Source of the DNA: Peptoniphilus sp. KCTC 25270
GTDB taxonomy: Bacteria > Bacillota > Clostridia > Tissierellales > Peptoniphilaceae
Direction of reading: 5' to 3'
Assembly: GCF_021012875.1 (NCBI RefSeq)
Contig: NZ_JAJMZJ010000001.1
Span: 310,001-374,000 of the forward strand
DNA: 64,000 bases
Of this stretch, positions 54,792-63,175 are shown piece by piece. Numbering within the stretch: position 1 is the stretch's first letter; each line of letters begins with the position of its first letter. Both the position numbers and the translations under genes were made by a program. The notes below the pieces were generated by a model that was not told the DNA's origin, searched no databases, and saw nothing but the letters and a program-made list of their open reading frames with translations.

Positions 54792-56021
54792 TTATTCTTC
54801 CAGTAAATGGGAAGATTTTTTGAAGAAGAAAAATCCTAAAATAAATAGAATAACCATGGAACCAATTCCTAAGCTTTGGTTTCCTGTAACATGAGTCAAA
54901 AAAGATACAATAAATGTTCCCAATATGGAAGCGCCTTTTCCAAAAATGTCGTAAATTCCAAAATATTGTCCGCTCTTTTCCTTTGGAATAATTTTGGCAA
55001 AATAAGAGCGACTTAAAGCTTGAATCCCTCCTTGGAATAAACCAACACATATAGCAAGAAGCCAGAACTCCCAGAGTTTATCCAATTGTACAGCAAACAA
55101 GGCAATGGCCGTATAAGCTAAAATACAAATAGAAATCAATTTATGGGTAGGGAATTTTTTTGACAAATAGGAAATAAACAGGGAAGAAGGGAAGGCGACA
55201 ATTTGGGTTGTAAGCAACGCCAATAGCAATCCAGTGGAATCCAATCCTAAGGATTCTCCATAGGCAGTAGCCATATTTATAATGGTATAGACGCCGTCAA
55301 TATAAAAGAAAAAGGCAAGAAGAAAATAGAAAACTTTGGGATTTTTTCTCATTTGCTTTAAGGTTTTAATTACTTCGATAGGTTTGGTTTCCTCGGCAGA
55401 TTCTACATATTTTTGTCTATAACTTTGGATCAAAGGAATGGAAAATCCAATCCACCAAAGGGCATTGATACAAAAAGCAATGGTCATAGCCCAGAGAAAA
55501 TCCATTCCAATGGTAGGAAGATATAAAATGGAAACAATACTTAAAATAAATGGCAAACAGCTGCCCAAATATCCCCAAGCATACCCATAGGTACTCACTC
55601 GGTCCATTCTTTCATCTGTGGTTACATCAATAAGCATGGAATCATAAAAAATCAAAGATGCATTGTAACCGATTTTTGAAATAACAAAGACAACGAGGAA
55701 AGAGAGCCACGTTTGCCATAAAGGAAAACTAAAAGAAGCTCCCGCTCCAAGAATCAAAGAAAGAATAAAAAAGAATTTTTTCTTTCGATTCTTATCGGCA
55801 ATGGATCCTAAATAAGGACCAATTATAGCCACTAGTAAGGTAGAAATGGTAACGCCATATCCCCAGTAAGCCAAATATTCTTGACTGGTAAGTTGACTTT
55901 GTTCTGCAAGATATTTGAAATAAATCGGCAGAATAATGGTTACCAAAAGGGTAAAAGCAGAATTCCCTACGTCATAATAAATCCAATTTTTTTCGAGTTT
56001 CGTAAAGGTATTTTTTTTCAT
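54792..56021 (-). CDS. MFS transporter, UMF1/Atg22-like family
   Basis: A 409-residue carrier with about 12 hydrophobic segments. It starts MKKNTFTKLEKNWIYYDVGN and has the family features NSAFTLLVTIILPIYF, GPYLGSIADKNRKKK (MFS loop 2-3 motif), YGYAWGYLGS, FFYIDGVYTIINMATAYGES and QGGIQALSRSYFAKIIP. UMF1 members are thought to export small metabolites such as amino acids, but no substrate can be read from the sequence. It overlaps the upstream phospholipase-like gene by four bases, so the pair is one operon, separate from the downstream T-box gene. Confidence 0.88.
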   Translation of the reverse strand: MKKNTFTKLEKNWIYYDVGNSAFTLLVTIILPIYFKYLAEQSQLTSQEYLAYWGYGVTISTLLVAIIGPYLGSIADKNRKKKFFFILSLILGAGASFSFPLWQTWLSFLVVFVISKIGYNASLIFYDSMLIDVTTDERMDRVSTYGYAWGYLGSCLPFILSIVSILYLPTIGMDFLWAMTIAFCINALWWIGFSIPLIQSYRQKYVESAEETKPIEVIKTLKQMRKNPKVFYFLLAFFFYIDGVYTIINMATAYGESLGLDSTGLLLALLTTQIVAFPSSLFISYLSKKFPTHKLISICILAYTAIALFAVQLDKLWEFWLLAICVGLFQGGIQALSRSYFAKIIPKEKSGQYFGIYDIFGKGASILGTFIVSFLTHVTGNQSLGIGSMVILFILGFFFFKKSSHLLEE

Positions 56022-56830
56022 AAAACATGTCCTACAAAATCAAATTGAAAAATATCTTGGCTAGGTAAATCTTGATGCTTCTGAATCATAAGGGAGAGCG
56101 CGTAATAAGCAACTCCTGAAGCATAGTCAAACCCTTCTTTAAGAATAGGTATAACAATAGAGGCGTCCTTATGGGGCTTTTCAAAGAGAATTTTTCCCAT
56201 AAATTCCTTGTTCTTACCCGACCAACGCAAAAGTTTTGTCTTTATTTTTTCTTCCCTTTTGGAAGTTACATGGAAAAAAGTTTCAATCAGACGCATATAA
56301 TACAGAGATTGTTTTACAATGTGATGGTTTACGCCTTCGTAACTTTGATAAAATTTTGTAATTACATCCGTTACCTTATTTGGATCGGGAATGATTTCGC
56401 GACTAAAGAAAGTTTTTGGATCGATATTTTCTTCCTGTAAGATTTGTCGGTCCAATTCTCTTTCCATTTCCAAATGACGAATGCCTAAGTGTAGTTCCAA
56501 TTCATCTATAGTAGGGTGTAAGGAAATATCTAGAATAAAATGACAAATGGTTCCCAAAAAGTAGGCCCATTCTGGAGAATCAATAGGGGTATTTACAAGC
56601 ATTTTTCGATTTCGATCGATAAAATCTTGGAAGGTATGATCGTGAATGAAATCTCCTGTTGCCATTTTTCCCTTATTTTTATTAAAAGGCATATGGAAGA
56701 AGAAAATATCCGGTCCTTGTTGACCGATATCAAAATAATCTTGATGTTTTTCGATGATATTCGACAATTCTTGAGGAAAATGATCCTGTAATCGTCGTCC
56801 AAAGAAGAAGTGAGTCACATTACTAGCCAT
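56018..56830 (-). CDS. Zinc-dependent phospholipase C-like protein (PF00882)
   Basis: A 270-residue protein of the zinc-dependent phospholipase C/S1-P1 nuclease-like helical family. Likely metal ligands are in the N-terminal NVTHFFFGRRL, FIHDHTFQDF (residues about 82-91) and GTICHFILDISLHPTIDE (about 111-128), with GQQGPDIFFFHMP near residue 37. No signal peptide is present, so it is probably cytoplasmic, unlike clostridial alpha-toxin. This small intracellular group is widespread in Firmicutes and its substrate is unknown. It is first in an operon with the MFS gene, divergent from the His-rich repeat protein. Confidence 0.85.
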   Translation of the reverse strand: MASNVTHFFFGRRLQDHFPQELSNIIEKHQDYFDIGQQGPDIFFFHMPFNKNKGKMATGDFIHDHTFQDFIDRNRKMLVNTPIDSPEWAYFLGTICHFILDISLHPTIDELELHLGIRHLEMERELDRQILQEENIDPKTFFSREIIPDPNKVTDVITKFYQSYEGVNHHIVKQSLYYMRLIETFFHVTSKREEKIKTKLLRWSGKNKEFMGKILFEKPHKDASIVIPILKEGFDYASGVAYYALSLMIQKHQDLPSQDIFQFDFVGHVL

Positions 56831-56896
56831 AGTTTTTCCTTTCTCTATATCTCTATAAAAAAATTTATGTTATAGTCTATATTATGGAGGTATTTT

Positions 56897-58363
56897 ATGA
56901 AAAAGGCAAAAGAAATTAAAGAATTTATCGAAAATTTAACCGGAAATTACGTTATAGATTTAAATTCCCTTACAGAGCAGATTATTAAATATCAAGAAGA
57001 AGGGGAAATGGAAGCAGCCAACGAGTTGTTGACCTATGCAGAAAAGCTGATTGAAGAACATGGAGAAATGAGCGAAGAAGATTTTCGCACCATTGAAATG
57101 GATGATTATCAAGGACCAGATTCAGAAGAATTATCCATTTATTACCAAAAGTTAGAAGAAGCAATGACATCCATTATGGAAGAAGATGAAAAACACGCAG
57201 AAAAAGTATTGTTTGAAATCCGTGACGAAATTTCTTTTATTCGCGATGGAATTGAAAAGATAAAAGAAGGATCAGGGATTCGTTCTTTCCAAAGTTTAAC
57301 AGACGAAGTGATTTTCCGCATTCGCAAACCCAAAGACGACACAGCTATTGTTGGACCAGAATTGCAAATGTTCTTGTCTTTCTTAGGTTCTTTCTTAATG
57401 GAATACAAAGAATATGACAAGGCGAAAGAAGTTCTCACTTTGGCTTTAGAAGCCAATCCAATAGACGCCAATGTCTTACTTGCCTTAGCGAAATTAAATC
57501 GCTTACAAGGCGATATGGAAAGCGCAAAGAGGTTTAATCGACAAGTCTTCATCGATGGCTATCGTTTAAGAGATTTTGCGGAGGCTTTCGCCAATGAAGG
57601 ATATTTTGCCTACAAAGACGACAATGAAAAAATGGCCTTGTCTTTGAACCTTATGGCTTTGGAATATGTGGGAGAAAATGATGCAGCAAAAGGAAATTTG
57701 ATGATTTTAAAAAATAAATATCCAAAGGCAACATTGGCTTCAGAAGAAGAATATAAAGCTTATTTGAAAGAAAATGAAATTATCGGTCAACCAAGCCAAG
57801 AAATTTTGGGGATTTTGAAAATGTTGGCATCGAAAGCGGAAGACGAGCATAATTATGAATTGGCTTTGGAAATTTTAAGTAATTTGGATGGATTTGTTCA
57901 CGATGAAAAAATTCATAATAAGATTCATGAATTGATTCCAAAATACGAAGAAGAGCAAAGAAGATTCATATCTCATTTTGGCCATTCTCATGGAGACCAT
58001 ACTTGTGGCTGTGGTGGACACAGTCATCATCACGACCATGGTGACGATTGTTGCGGCGGACATGGACATGGGCATCATCACGACCATGGAGATGATTGCT
58101 GCGGCGGACATGGACATGGGCATCATCACGATCATGGTGACGATTGTTGCGGCGGCCATGGTCATCATCACGACCATGGTGACGATTGTTGCGGCGGCCA
58201 TGGTCATCATCACGACCATGGTGACGATTGTTGCGGCGGACATGGACATGGGCATCATCACGATCATGGAGATGATTGCTGCGGCGGACATGGACATGGG
58301 CATCATCACGATCATGGAGACGATTGTTGCGGTGGACATGGACATGGGCATCATCATAAATAA
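56897..58363 (+). CDS. TPR-like protein with C-terminal His/Cys-rich metal-binding repeats
   Basis: A 488-residue cytoplasmic protein. Residues 1-370 are helical and acidic; the TPR-like part is at about 165-290 (YKEYDKAKEVLTLALEANPI, DANVLLALAKLNRLQGDMES). The tail from about 358 is extraordinary: a leader CGCGGHSH and then seven tandem repeats of HHHDHGDDCCGGHG or HHHDHGDDCCGGHGHG (residues 377-484), ending HHHK. Each repeat offers several His, Asp and two Cys side chains, so strong Ni, Zn, Co or Cu binding is likely. No signal peptide or lipobox is seen. It could store metal or carry it to an enzyme; that is inferred. Confidence 0.82.
   Translation: MKKAKEIKEFIENLTGNYVIDLNSLTEQIIKYQEEGEMEAANELLTYAEKLIEEHGEMSEEDFRTIEMDDYQGPDSEELSIYYQKLEEAMTSIMEEDEKHAEKVLFEIRDEISFIRDGIEKIKEGSGIRSFQSLTDEVIFRIRKPKDDTAIVGPELQMFLSFLGSFLMEYKEYDKAKEVLTLALEANPIDANVLLALAKLNRLQGDMESAKRFNRQVFIDGYRLRDFAEAFANEGYFAYKDDNEKMALSLNLMALEYVGENDAAKGNLMILKNKYPKATLASEEEYKAYLKENEIIGQPSQEILGILKMLASKAEDEHNYELALEILSNLDGFVHDEKIHNKIHELIPKYEEEQRRFISHFGHSHGDHTCGCGGHSHHHDHGDDCCGGHGHGHHHDHGDDCCGGHGHGHHHDHGDDCCGGHGHHHDHGDDCCGGHGHHHDHGDDCCGGHGHGHHHDHGDDCCGGHGHGHHHDHGDDCCGGHGHGHHHK
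58025..58348 (+). repeat. Seven in-frame tandem repeats of 48 or 42 bp
   Basis: Units of 48, 48, 42, 42, 48, 48 and 48 bp encode HHHDHGDDCCGG plus HG or HGHG. The units are nearly identical at DNA level, with mostly third-position changes (GGT/GGA, TGT/TGC), and all lengths keep the reading frame. This pattern is prone to copy-number change by slippage or recombination. Confidence 0.95.
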
Positions 58364-58370
58364 AGACAAA

Positions 58371-58397
58371 AAAAAGAGACCTTCTCGGTCTCTTTTT
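58371..58397. terminator. Bidirectional terminator between repeat protein and nfnB
   Basis: An 11-bp stem AAAAAGAGACC/GGTCTCTTTTT with loop TTCTC serves both convergent genes. Confidence 0.93.
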
Positions 58398-58410
58398 TGT
58401 ATATAGTTTA

Positions 58411-59787
58411 TTATTTATTTTGTAGATATTTATGCATACCTTCAGCAGCTGCTTTACCAGCTCCCATAGCAAGGATTACAGTGGCTGCACCAGTAACGGC
58501 ATCGCCCCCAGCAAATACATCTTCTGCAGAGGTTTGTCCGTCTTCATTGATAACAATTCCTAACCATTTATTGGTTTCAATATCAGGGTTTGTAGAAGTG
58601 ATCAATGGATTAGGATTAGTGCCCAATGCCATAATAACGGTATCAACCTCTAAGTTGTAATCTTGGCCTTCAATAGGGATAGGTCTGCGACGTCCACTTT
58701 CATCTGGTTCTCCCAATTCCATAGGGCGAACAACCATGCCGCTTACCCAGCCTTCTTCGTCTCCAATAATAGAAACAGGGTTAGAAAGGAAGTGGAATTT
58801 GATTCCTTCTTCCATAGCGTGATGAACTTCTTCTTCACGAGCTGGAAGTTCTTCTTGTGTACGACGATATACAACGGTAACATCACTACCTAGACGTTTT
58901 GCTACACGGGCTGCATCCATTGCTACGTTACCGCCACCGATAATGGCTGTTTTGTGTCCACCAATAATTGGAGTATCGTAATCTGGATTGAATGCTTTCA
59001 TTAAGTTACAACGTGTTAAGAACTCATTGGCAGAGAATACTCCGTTTAAGTTTTCTCCAGGAATACCTAAGAATCTTGGTAAACCAGCACCAGATCCGAT
59101 AAAGATGGCTTCAAAACCTTCTTCACGAATATCTTCTAAAGTTAAGGTACGACCTACAATGGTATTGGTTTCGAAAGTAACTCCAATTTCTTTTAAGTTG
59201 GCAACTTCAGAAGCAACAACGGCATCTGGCAAACGGAACTCAGGAATACCATAAACCAAAACGCCCCCAGCTTCTTGTAAAGATTCAAATACAGTTACGT
59301 TGTAGCCAAGTTTTGCCATTTCACCAGCAACTGTAATACCCGCAGGACCAGCACCTATAACAGCTACTTTGCGTCCATTGGAAGGAGCGGCTTTCAATGT
59401 TTTAATATTGTTTTCGCGAGCGTAGTCGGCAGCAAAGCGTTCCAATTTTCCGATACTAACGGAATCGCCTTTGTTTCCCAATACGCAATATTTTTCACAT
59501 TGGCTTTCTTGTGGACAAACACGACCGCAGACAGCTGGTAGGGCAGTGTATTCACTTAAAGCAGAAGCGGCGTCTTCAAAATCGCCATCAGCAATATGAG
59601 AAATAAAACGAGGAATATCAATATTTACAGGACAACCAGTACGGCATTGAGGTTTTTTACAATTTAGGCAACGAGCCGCTTCGGCTTTTGCTTCTTCTTC
59701 ATTGTAACCATAACAAACTTCTTCAAAATTTTTGTTTCTAACGTCAGGGTCTTGTTCTCTAACAGGGACTCTTGTAAAACGATCCAT
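58411..59787 (-). CDS. nfnB: NADPH-binding subunit of NADH-dependent ferredoxin:NADP+ oxidoreductase (NfnB; GltD-like)
   Basis: Large subunit of the electron-bifurcating transhydrogenase NfnAB, related to the glutamate synthase small subunit. The 458-residue protein has N-terminal cysteines CLNCKKPQCRTGCPV and CGRVCPQESQCEKYC for two [4Fe-4S] clusters. The FAD motif is GAGPAGITVAGEMAKLGYNV, followed by VYGIPEFRLP. The NADP motif is GGGNVAMDAARVAKRLG, and the C-terminal AGGDAVTGAATVILAMGAGK completes the flavin site. It overlaps nfnA by one base (TAATG). No glutamate synthase large subunit is nearby, which favours Nfn over GltD. Confidence 0.92.
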   Translation of the reverse strand: MDRFTRVPVREQDPDVRNKNFEEVCYGYNEEEAKAEAARCLNCKKPQCRTGCPVNIDIPRFISHIADGDFEDAASALSEYTALPAVCGRVCPQESQCEKYCVLGNKGDSVSIGKLERFAADYARENNIKTLKAAPSNGRKVAVIGAGPAGITVAGEMAKLGYNVTVFESLQEAGGVLVYGIPEFRLPDAVVASEVANLKEIGVTFETNTIVGRTLTLEDIREEGFEAIFIGSGAGLPRFLGIPGENLNGVFSANEFLTRCNLMKAFNPDYDTPIIGGHKTAIIGGGNVAMDAARVAKRLGSDVTVVYRRTQEELPAREEEVHHAMEEGIKFHFLSNPVSIIGDEEGWVSGMVVRPMELGEPDESGRRRPIPIEGQDYNLEVDTVIMALGTNPNPLITSTNPDIETNKWLGIVINEDGQTSAEDVFAGGDAVTGAATVILAMGAGKAAAEGMHKYLQNK

Positions 59788-60659
59788 TATTTTACTCCTT
59801 TCACAAGTAATTCTTCCATGCTTCTTGCAGATTTTCCTTTGGTTTTTTCTTCTCTAAAATATTGCTTTTGTCTTTTCATTGCTTCATCAAAATCAACTTT
59901 GTGTGCATCAAATTCAGGACCATGAACGCAAGCAAATTTTGTTTCTCCATCAATGGTAATACGGCAAGCACCGCACATGCCGGTTCCATCCACCATAATT
60001 GGGTTTAAGGAAACGATTGTATGAAGATTGTGTTTTTTCGTAGTTAAGCTAACGAATTTCATCATAATCATAGGACCAATGGCAACACAAACATCGTATT
60101 CTTTTCCTTCAGCAATTAAAGCATCAATTTTTTCTGTTACTAATCCTTTGTCACCATAAGAACCGTCATCGGTGGTTATGTATAAATGATTGGTTATTTC
60201 TTTGAATTCGTCTTCTAAAATGACAAAATCTTTATTTTTGAAACCAAGAATAACATCACATTCAATACCACGTTCGTGGAAATATCGAACTTGTGGATAA
60301 ACAGGAGCCGCTCCGATACCGCCACCAACAAATAGATAACGTTTTTGTTTTAGTTCTTCATCGGTTTCATGAATAAACTCAGAAGGTACACCCAAAGGAC
60401 CCACAAAGTCTTTCACGAACCCACCTTTATTAACTGATCCTAATTTTTTCGTAGATGGACCAGTAGCTTGGACTACTAAATCAACCCAACCTTCTTCGCG
60501 ATTATAGTTCGCAATTGTTAAAGGAACGCGTTCCGCTGTATCATCTGCGATAACGATTACAAATTGACCAGGCAAAGCTGACTTTGCGACACGAGGCGCC
60601 TCAATTCTTAGTAAATAGACTGATGGCGCAAGCTCTTTTTTTTCAACAACCTTATACAT
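59787..60659 (-). CDS. nfnA: NAD/FAD-binding [2Fe-2S] subunit of ferredoxin:NADP+ oxidoreductase (NfnA; sulfide dehydrogenase beta-like)
   Basis: Small subunit of NfnAB, of the dihydroorotate-dehydrogenase electron-transfer family. The 290-residue protein has the FAD-binding barrel with ERVPLTIANYNREEGW, the NAD-binding domain FVGGGIGAAPVYPQVRYF, and the C-terminal [2Fe-2S] cysteines in GTGMCGACRITIDGETKFAC. NfnAB lets anaerobes balance NADH, NADPH and reduced ferredoxin. It is the first gene of a two-gene operon, divergent from thrC. A GGAGG-type site precedes the start. Confidence 0.92.
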   Translation of the reverse strand: MYKVVEKKELAPSVYLLRIEAPRVAKSALPGQFVIVIADDTAERVPLTIANYNREEGWVDLVVQATGPSTKKLGSVNKGGFVKDFVGPLGVPSEFIHETDEELKQKRYLFVGGGIGAAPVYPQVRYFHERGIECDVILGFKNKDFVILEDEFKEITNHLYITTDDGSYGDKGLVTEKIDALIAEGKEYDVCVAIGPMIMMKFVSLTTKKHNLHTIVSLNPIMVDGTGMCGACRITIDGETKFACVHGPEFDAHKVDFDEAMKRQKQYFREEKTKGKSARSMEELLVKGVK

Positions 60660-60773
60660 CTGAGTACCTCCTTGTAGGATTACGAAAATTTTTTAACAAT
60701 TTAATTATCACACATATTTGTTAATTTTTCCACACTTTATGGGAAATATACAATGTATTATTTACAAAAAGAG

Positions 60774-60802
60774 TTGGGATTTTTGCCATATTATATTACA
60801 AT
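60774..60802 (+). promoter_or_regulatory. SigmaA-type promoter of thrCB
   Basis: TTGGGA (60774-60779), a 17-bp spacer, then TACAAT (60797-60802). No riboswitch or T-box lies between it and thrC. Confidence 0.65.
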
Positions 60803-60831
60803 AAAGTAATAAACTGAACGGAGGGGATTTT

Positions 60832-62292
60832 ATGAATTATATTTCTACTAGAGGAAAATCTTTTTCAAAATCTAGTTACGATACAATTTTTAAGGGTTTA
60901 GCAGAAGATGGTGGTCTTTTTGTTCTAGAAAATATGCCTATTTTAGATTGGGAAGAATTTTTATCTGAAGATTTTGGTTATGATGAAGTATCTGCCATGG
61001 TAATCCAGCAATTTTTTCAAGATATTCCTTATGAAGAAATTTTAGATATGACAAAAAAAGCTTATAATGAAAAGTTTTTTGTGAAAAACGCTTTGAAAAT
61101 TCAGAAGGTGGGAGATATTTCTGTCATGGAATTGTTCCACGGGCCGACTTCTGCCTTTAAGGATTTTGCCCTTTCGATGTTGCCTCAATTTATGGAGAAG
61201 GCAAGAGGGGACAAGAAAGTGATTATTTTAACGGCTACAAGTGGAGATACTGGAAAAGCTGCTTTGGAAGGCTTCAAAGATATTGAAGGAATCGATGTGG
61301 TTGTTTTTTATCCTACAGACGGAGTTAGCTCCATGCAAAAACTTCAAATGATGACCCAAGAAGGAAAAAACGTTCATGTTTTTGCGGTCAATGGAAATTT
61401 TGATGATGCCCAAAGAGGAGTCAAAGAAATTTTTCAAAACAAAGAAATGGAAAAATGGATGGATGACAGGGGATATGTGCTTTCTTCTGCCAATTCTATT
61501 AATATAGGTCGATTGATTCCACAAGTTGCTTATTATGTATATTCTTATATTGAGTTGGTTCGAAAAGGAACGATTGCTTCTGGAGATTTTATTGACATTG
61601 TTGTCCCTACGGGAAATTTTGGAAATATTTTGGCGGCTTATTATGCCAAAGAGATGGGAATTCCAATTGGGAATTTCATCTGTGCTTCTAACGAGAATAA
61701 TGTTTTGTCTGATTTCTTCCAAAAGGGAACCTACGATGCGAATCGATCTCTTGTGAAAACGACCTCTCCTTCTATGGATATTTTGGTTTCAAGTAATTTA
61801 GAGCGGTTTTTGTACGAAATCACAAAGGATTCTGAAAGAGTAGCCAAGTGGATGGAGGACTTAAAAGAAAATGGAATGTATTCTGTGGGAGAGGAATTCC
61901 GCAAAGAAATGAAAGATTTCTATGGCTATTATGCAACCGTGGAAGAGTCTCAAGAGGGAATTCGAGAGTTCTATGAAAAATATCAATACGTAATGGATCC
62001 TCATACTGCCGTGGCCTATAAATGTTGGGAGAAGTTCAAGGAAGAAAATAAGGGAAATTATCCGCTGATTGTTTCTACGGCGAGCCCTTATAAATTTCCA
62101 GAGGCGGTAACAGAAGCGCTAGAAATTCACGGAGAAGAAAGCCATCTTTTGGAAGAGACGGAGAAAAAAACAGGGGTAGAAATTCCTGTTCCTTTGGAAG
62201 GATTAAAAGATAGAAAAATTCTGCATAATCGCATTATAGAGAAAGAGGATATGGGAAAAGTGATTCAGGAGGAGTTTTATGGTTCGAATTAA
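60832..62292 (+). CDS. thrC: Threonine synthase
   Basis: PLP enzyme making threonine from O-phosphohomoserine. The 486-residue form is the long E. coli/yeast type. It shows MNYISTRGKSFSKSSYDTIF and GLAEDGGLFVLENMP at the N-terminus, the PLP lysine in HGPTSAFKDFAL (about 103-114), the phosphate loop ATSGDTGKAALEGF, and VPTGNFGNILAAYYAKEMG. GGAGGGG precedes the ATG. It overlaps thrB by 14 bp. No homoserine dehydrogenase of the standard type or aspartokinase gene is in the window. Confidence 0.97.
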   Translation: MNYISTRGKSFSKSSYDTIFKGLAEDGGLFVLENMPILDWEEFLSEDFGYDEVSAMVIQQFFQDIPYEEILDMTKKAYNEKFFVKNALKIQKVGDISVMELFHGPTSAFKDFALSMLPQFMEKARGDKKVIILTATSGDTGKAALEGFKDIEGIDVVVFYPTDGVSSMQKLQMMTQEGKNVHVFAVNGNFDDAQRGVKEIFQNKEMEKWMDDRGYVLSSANSINIGRLIPQVAYYVYSYIELVRKGTIASGDFIDIVVPTGNFGNILAAYYAKEMGIPIGNFICASNENNVLSDFFQKGTYDANRSLVKTTSPSMDILVSSNLERFLYEITKDSERVAKWMEDLKENGMYSVGEEFRKEMKDFYGYYATVEESQEGIREFYEKYQYVMDPHTAVAYKCWEKFKEENKGNYPLIVSTASPYKFPEAVTEALEIHGEESHLLEETEKKTGVEIPVPLEGLKDRKILHNRIIEKEDMGKVIQEEFYGSN

Positions 62293-63139
62293 GGTGCCTG
62301 GAACAACAGCAAATCTAGGTCCAGCTTTTGATACGGCAGGGATGGCTTTTGAAATTTATAATTATTTTGATTTTTATGAATCCGATGAACCAAAAAATTT
62401 TGAAGAGGACAATTTAATTTATATTTCTGCCAAAAAAGTTTACGATTATTTAGGAAAAGATATTTCTTCTATGAACTTCAAAGTGGAGGGAGAGGTTCCT
62501 CAATCTCGTGGATTGGGATCCAGTGCCACCTGTATTGTAGGGGGTATTGTTGGAGCCAATTTGCTTTTGGGAAATCTTCTTTCTCAACAAGAAATTTTGA
62601 ATTTGGCTACGGAATTGGAAGGGCATCCCGATAATGTAGCTCCAGCTCTATTGGGAGGATGCGTTTTTTCTACTATGGATGGAGAAAATGTGTTGTATCA
62701 AAGAATAGAAGGTATGGAGAATTTAACTTGTTTTTTGGCGATTCCAGACTTTCCTTTGGAAACAAGATTGGCAAGAGAGGCTTTGCCAGATTCTTTGACC
62801 TATAAAGAGACCGTTTCAAATATCAGTCAAATTGCTTTTTTGATTAATGGTTTAAGGGAATCAAATTTGGACGATTTTTTAGTAGGAACAAAGGATAACA
62901 TCCATGAACCCTATAGAAAAGAATTAATCCATGGGTTTGATCAAATGAAAAAAATAGAAGAGGAGTACAAGGGCCGCATGTTAATTAGTGGAGCGGGTCC
63001 AACTCTTTTGTTTGTGACAGATGGGCAAGTAGATCAAGAGGAATTGATAAAAAAATGGGAAGAAATAGCAGAAAAAACAGGAGAAAAATGGAAAATTTTA
63101 TCGGCTCCTATTGATCATGAAGGAACAAAAGAAATCTAA
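62279..63139 (+). CDS. thrB: Homoserine kinase
   Basis: GHMP kinase that makes the substrate of ThrC. The 286-residue protein has VPGTTANLGPAFDTAGMAF at the N-terminus, the ATP loop PQSRGLGSSATCIVGGIVGA (about 79-98), ELEGHPDNVAPALLGG and the C-terminal MLISGAGPTLLFV. The start codon lies in AGGAGGAGTTTTATGG, whose ribosome binding site is inside thrC, so translation is coupled. The lowercase order thrC-thrB is common in Firmicutes. Confidence 0.96.
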   Translation: MVRIKVPGTTANLGPAFDTAGMAFEIYNYFDFYESDEPKNFEEDNLIYISAKKVYDYLGKDISSMNFKVEGEVPQSRGLGSSATCIVGGIVGANLLLGNLLSQQEILNLATELEGHPDNVAPALLGGCVFSTMDGENVLYQRIEGMENLTCFLAIPDFPLETRLAREALPDSLTYKETVSNISQIAFLINGLRESNLDDFLVGTKDNIHEPYRKELIHGFDQMKKIEEEYKGRMLISGAGPTLLFVTDGQVDQEELIKKWEEIAEKTGEKWKILSAPIDHEGTKEI

Positions 63140-63140
63140 A

Positions 63141-63170
63141 AGAAACCAGGGGATTCCCTGGTTTCTTTTT
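63141..63170. terminator. Bidirectional terminator between thrB and the AlaX-like gene
   Basis: An 11-bp perfect stem AGAAACCAGGG/CCCTGGTTTCT with loop GATT, followed by TTTT; A-rich on the left side for the convergent gene. Confidence 0.93.
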
Positions 63171-63175
63171 ATGGG

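Noticed and set aside
58025-58348. Regular repeats that could suggest a CRISPR array
   Set aside because: The units are contiguous with no unique spacers and all keep an open frame, so this is a coding tandem repeat.
57875-58472. Long open frames on both strands across the repeat region (Met-rich, or Arg/His/Asp-rich)
   Set aside because: They are by-products of the 48/42-bp repeats, which lack stops in several frames. They have no sensible start sites, and the His/Cys frame is the one continuous with a well-formed protein.
58411-60659. Reading the pair as glutamate synthase small subunit plus an unrelated reductase
   Set aside because: No large GltB-type subunit is present, and the GltD-like plus dihydroorotate-dehydrogenase-electron-transfer-like pair joined by TAATG is the characteristic NfnBA arrangement.
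61228-61722. A 164-codon minus-strand frame opposite thrC
   Set aside because: It is a shadow of the well-conserved threonine synthase gene, with no supporting signals.
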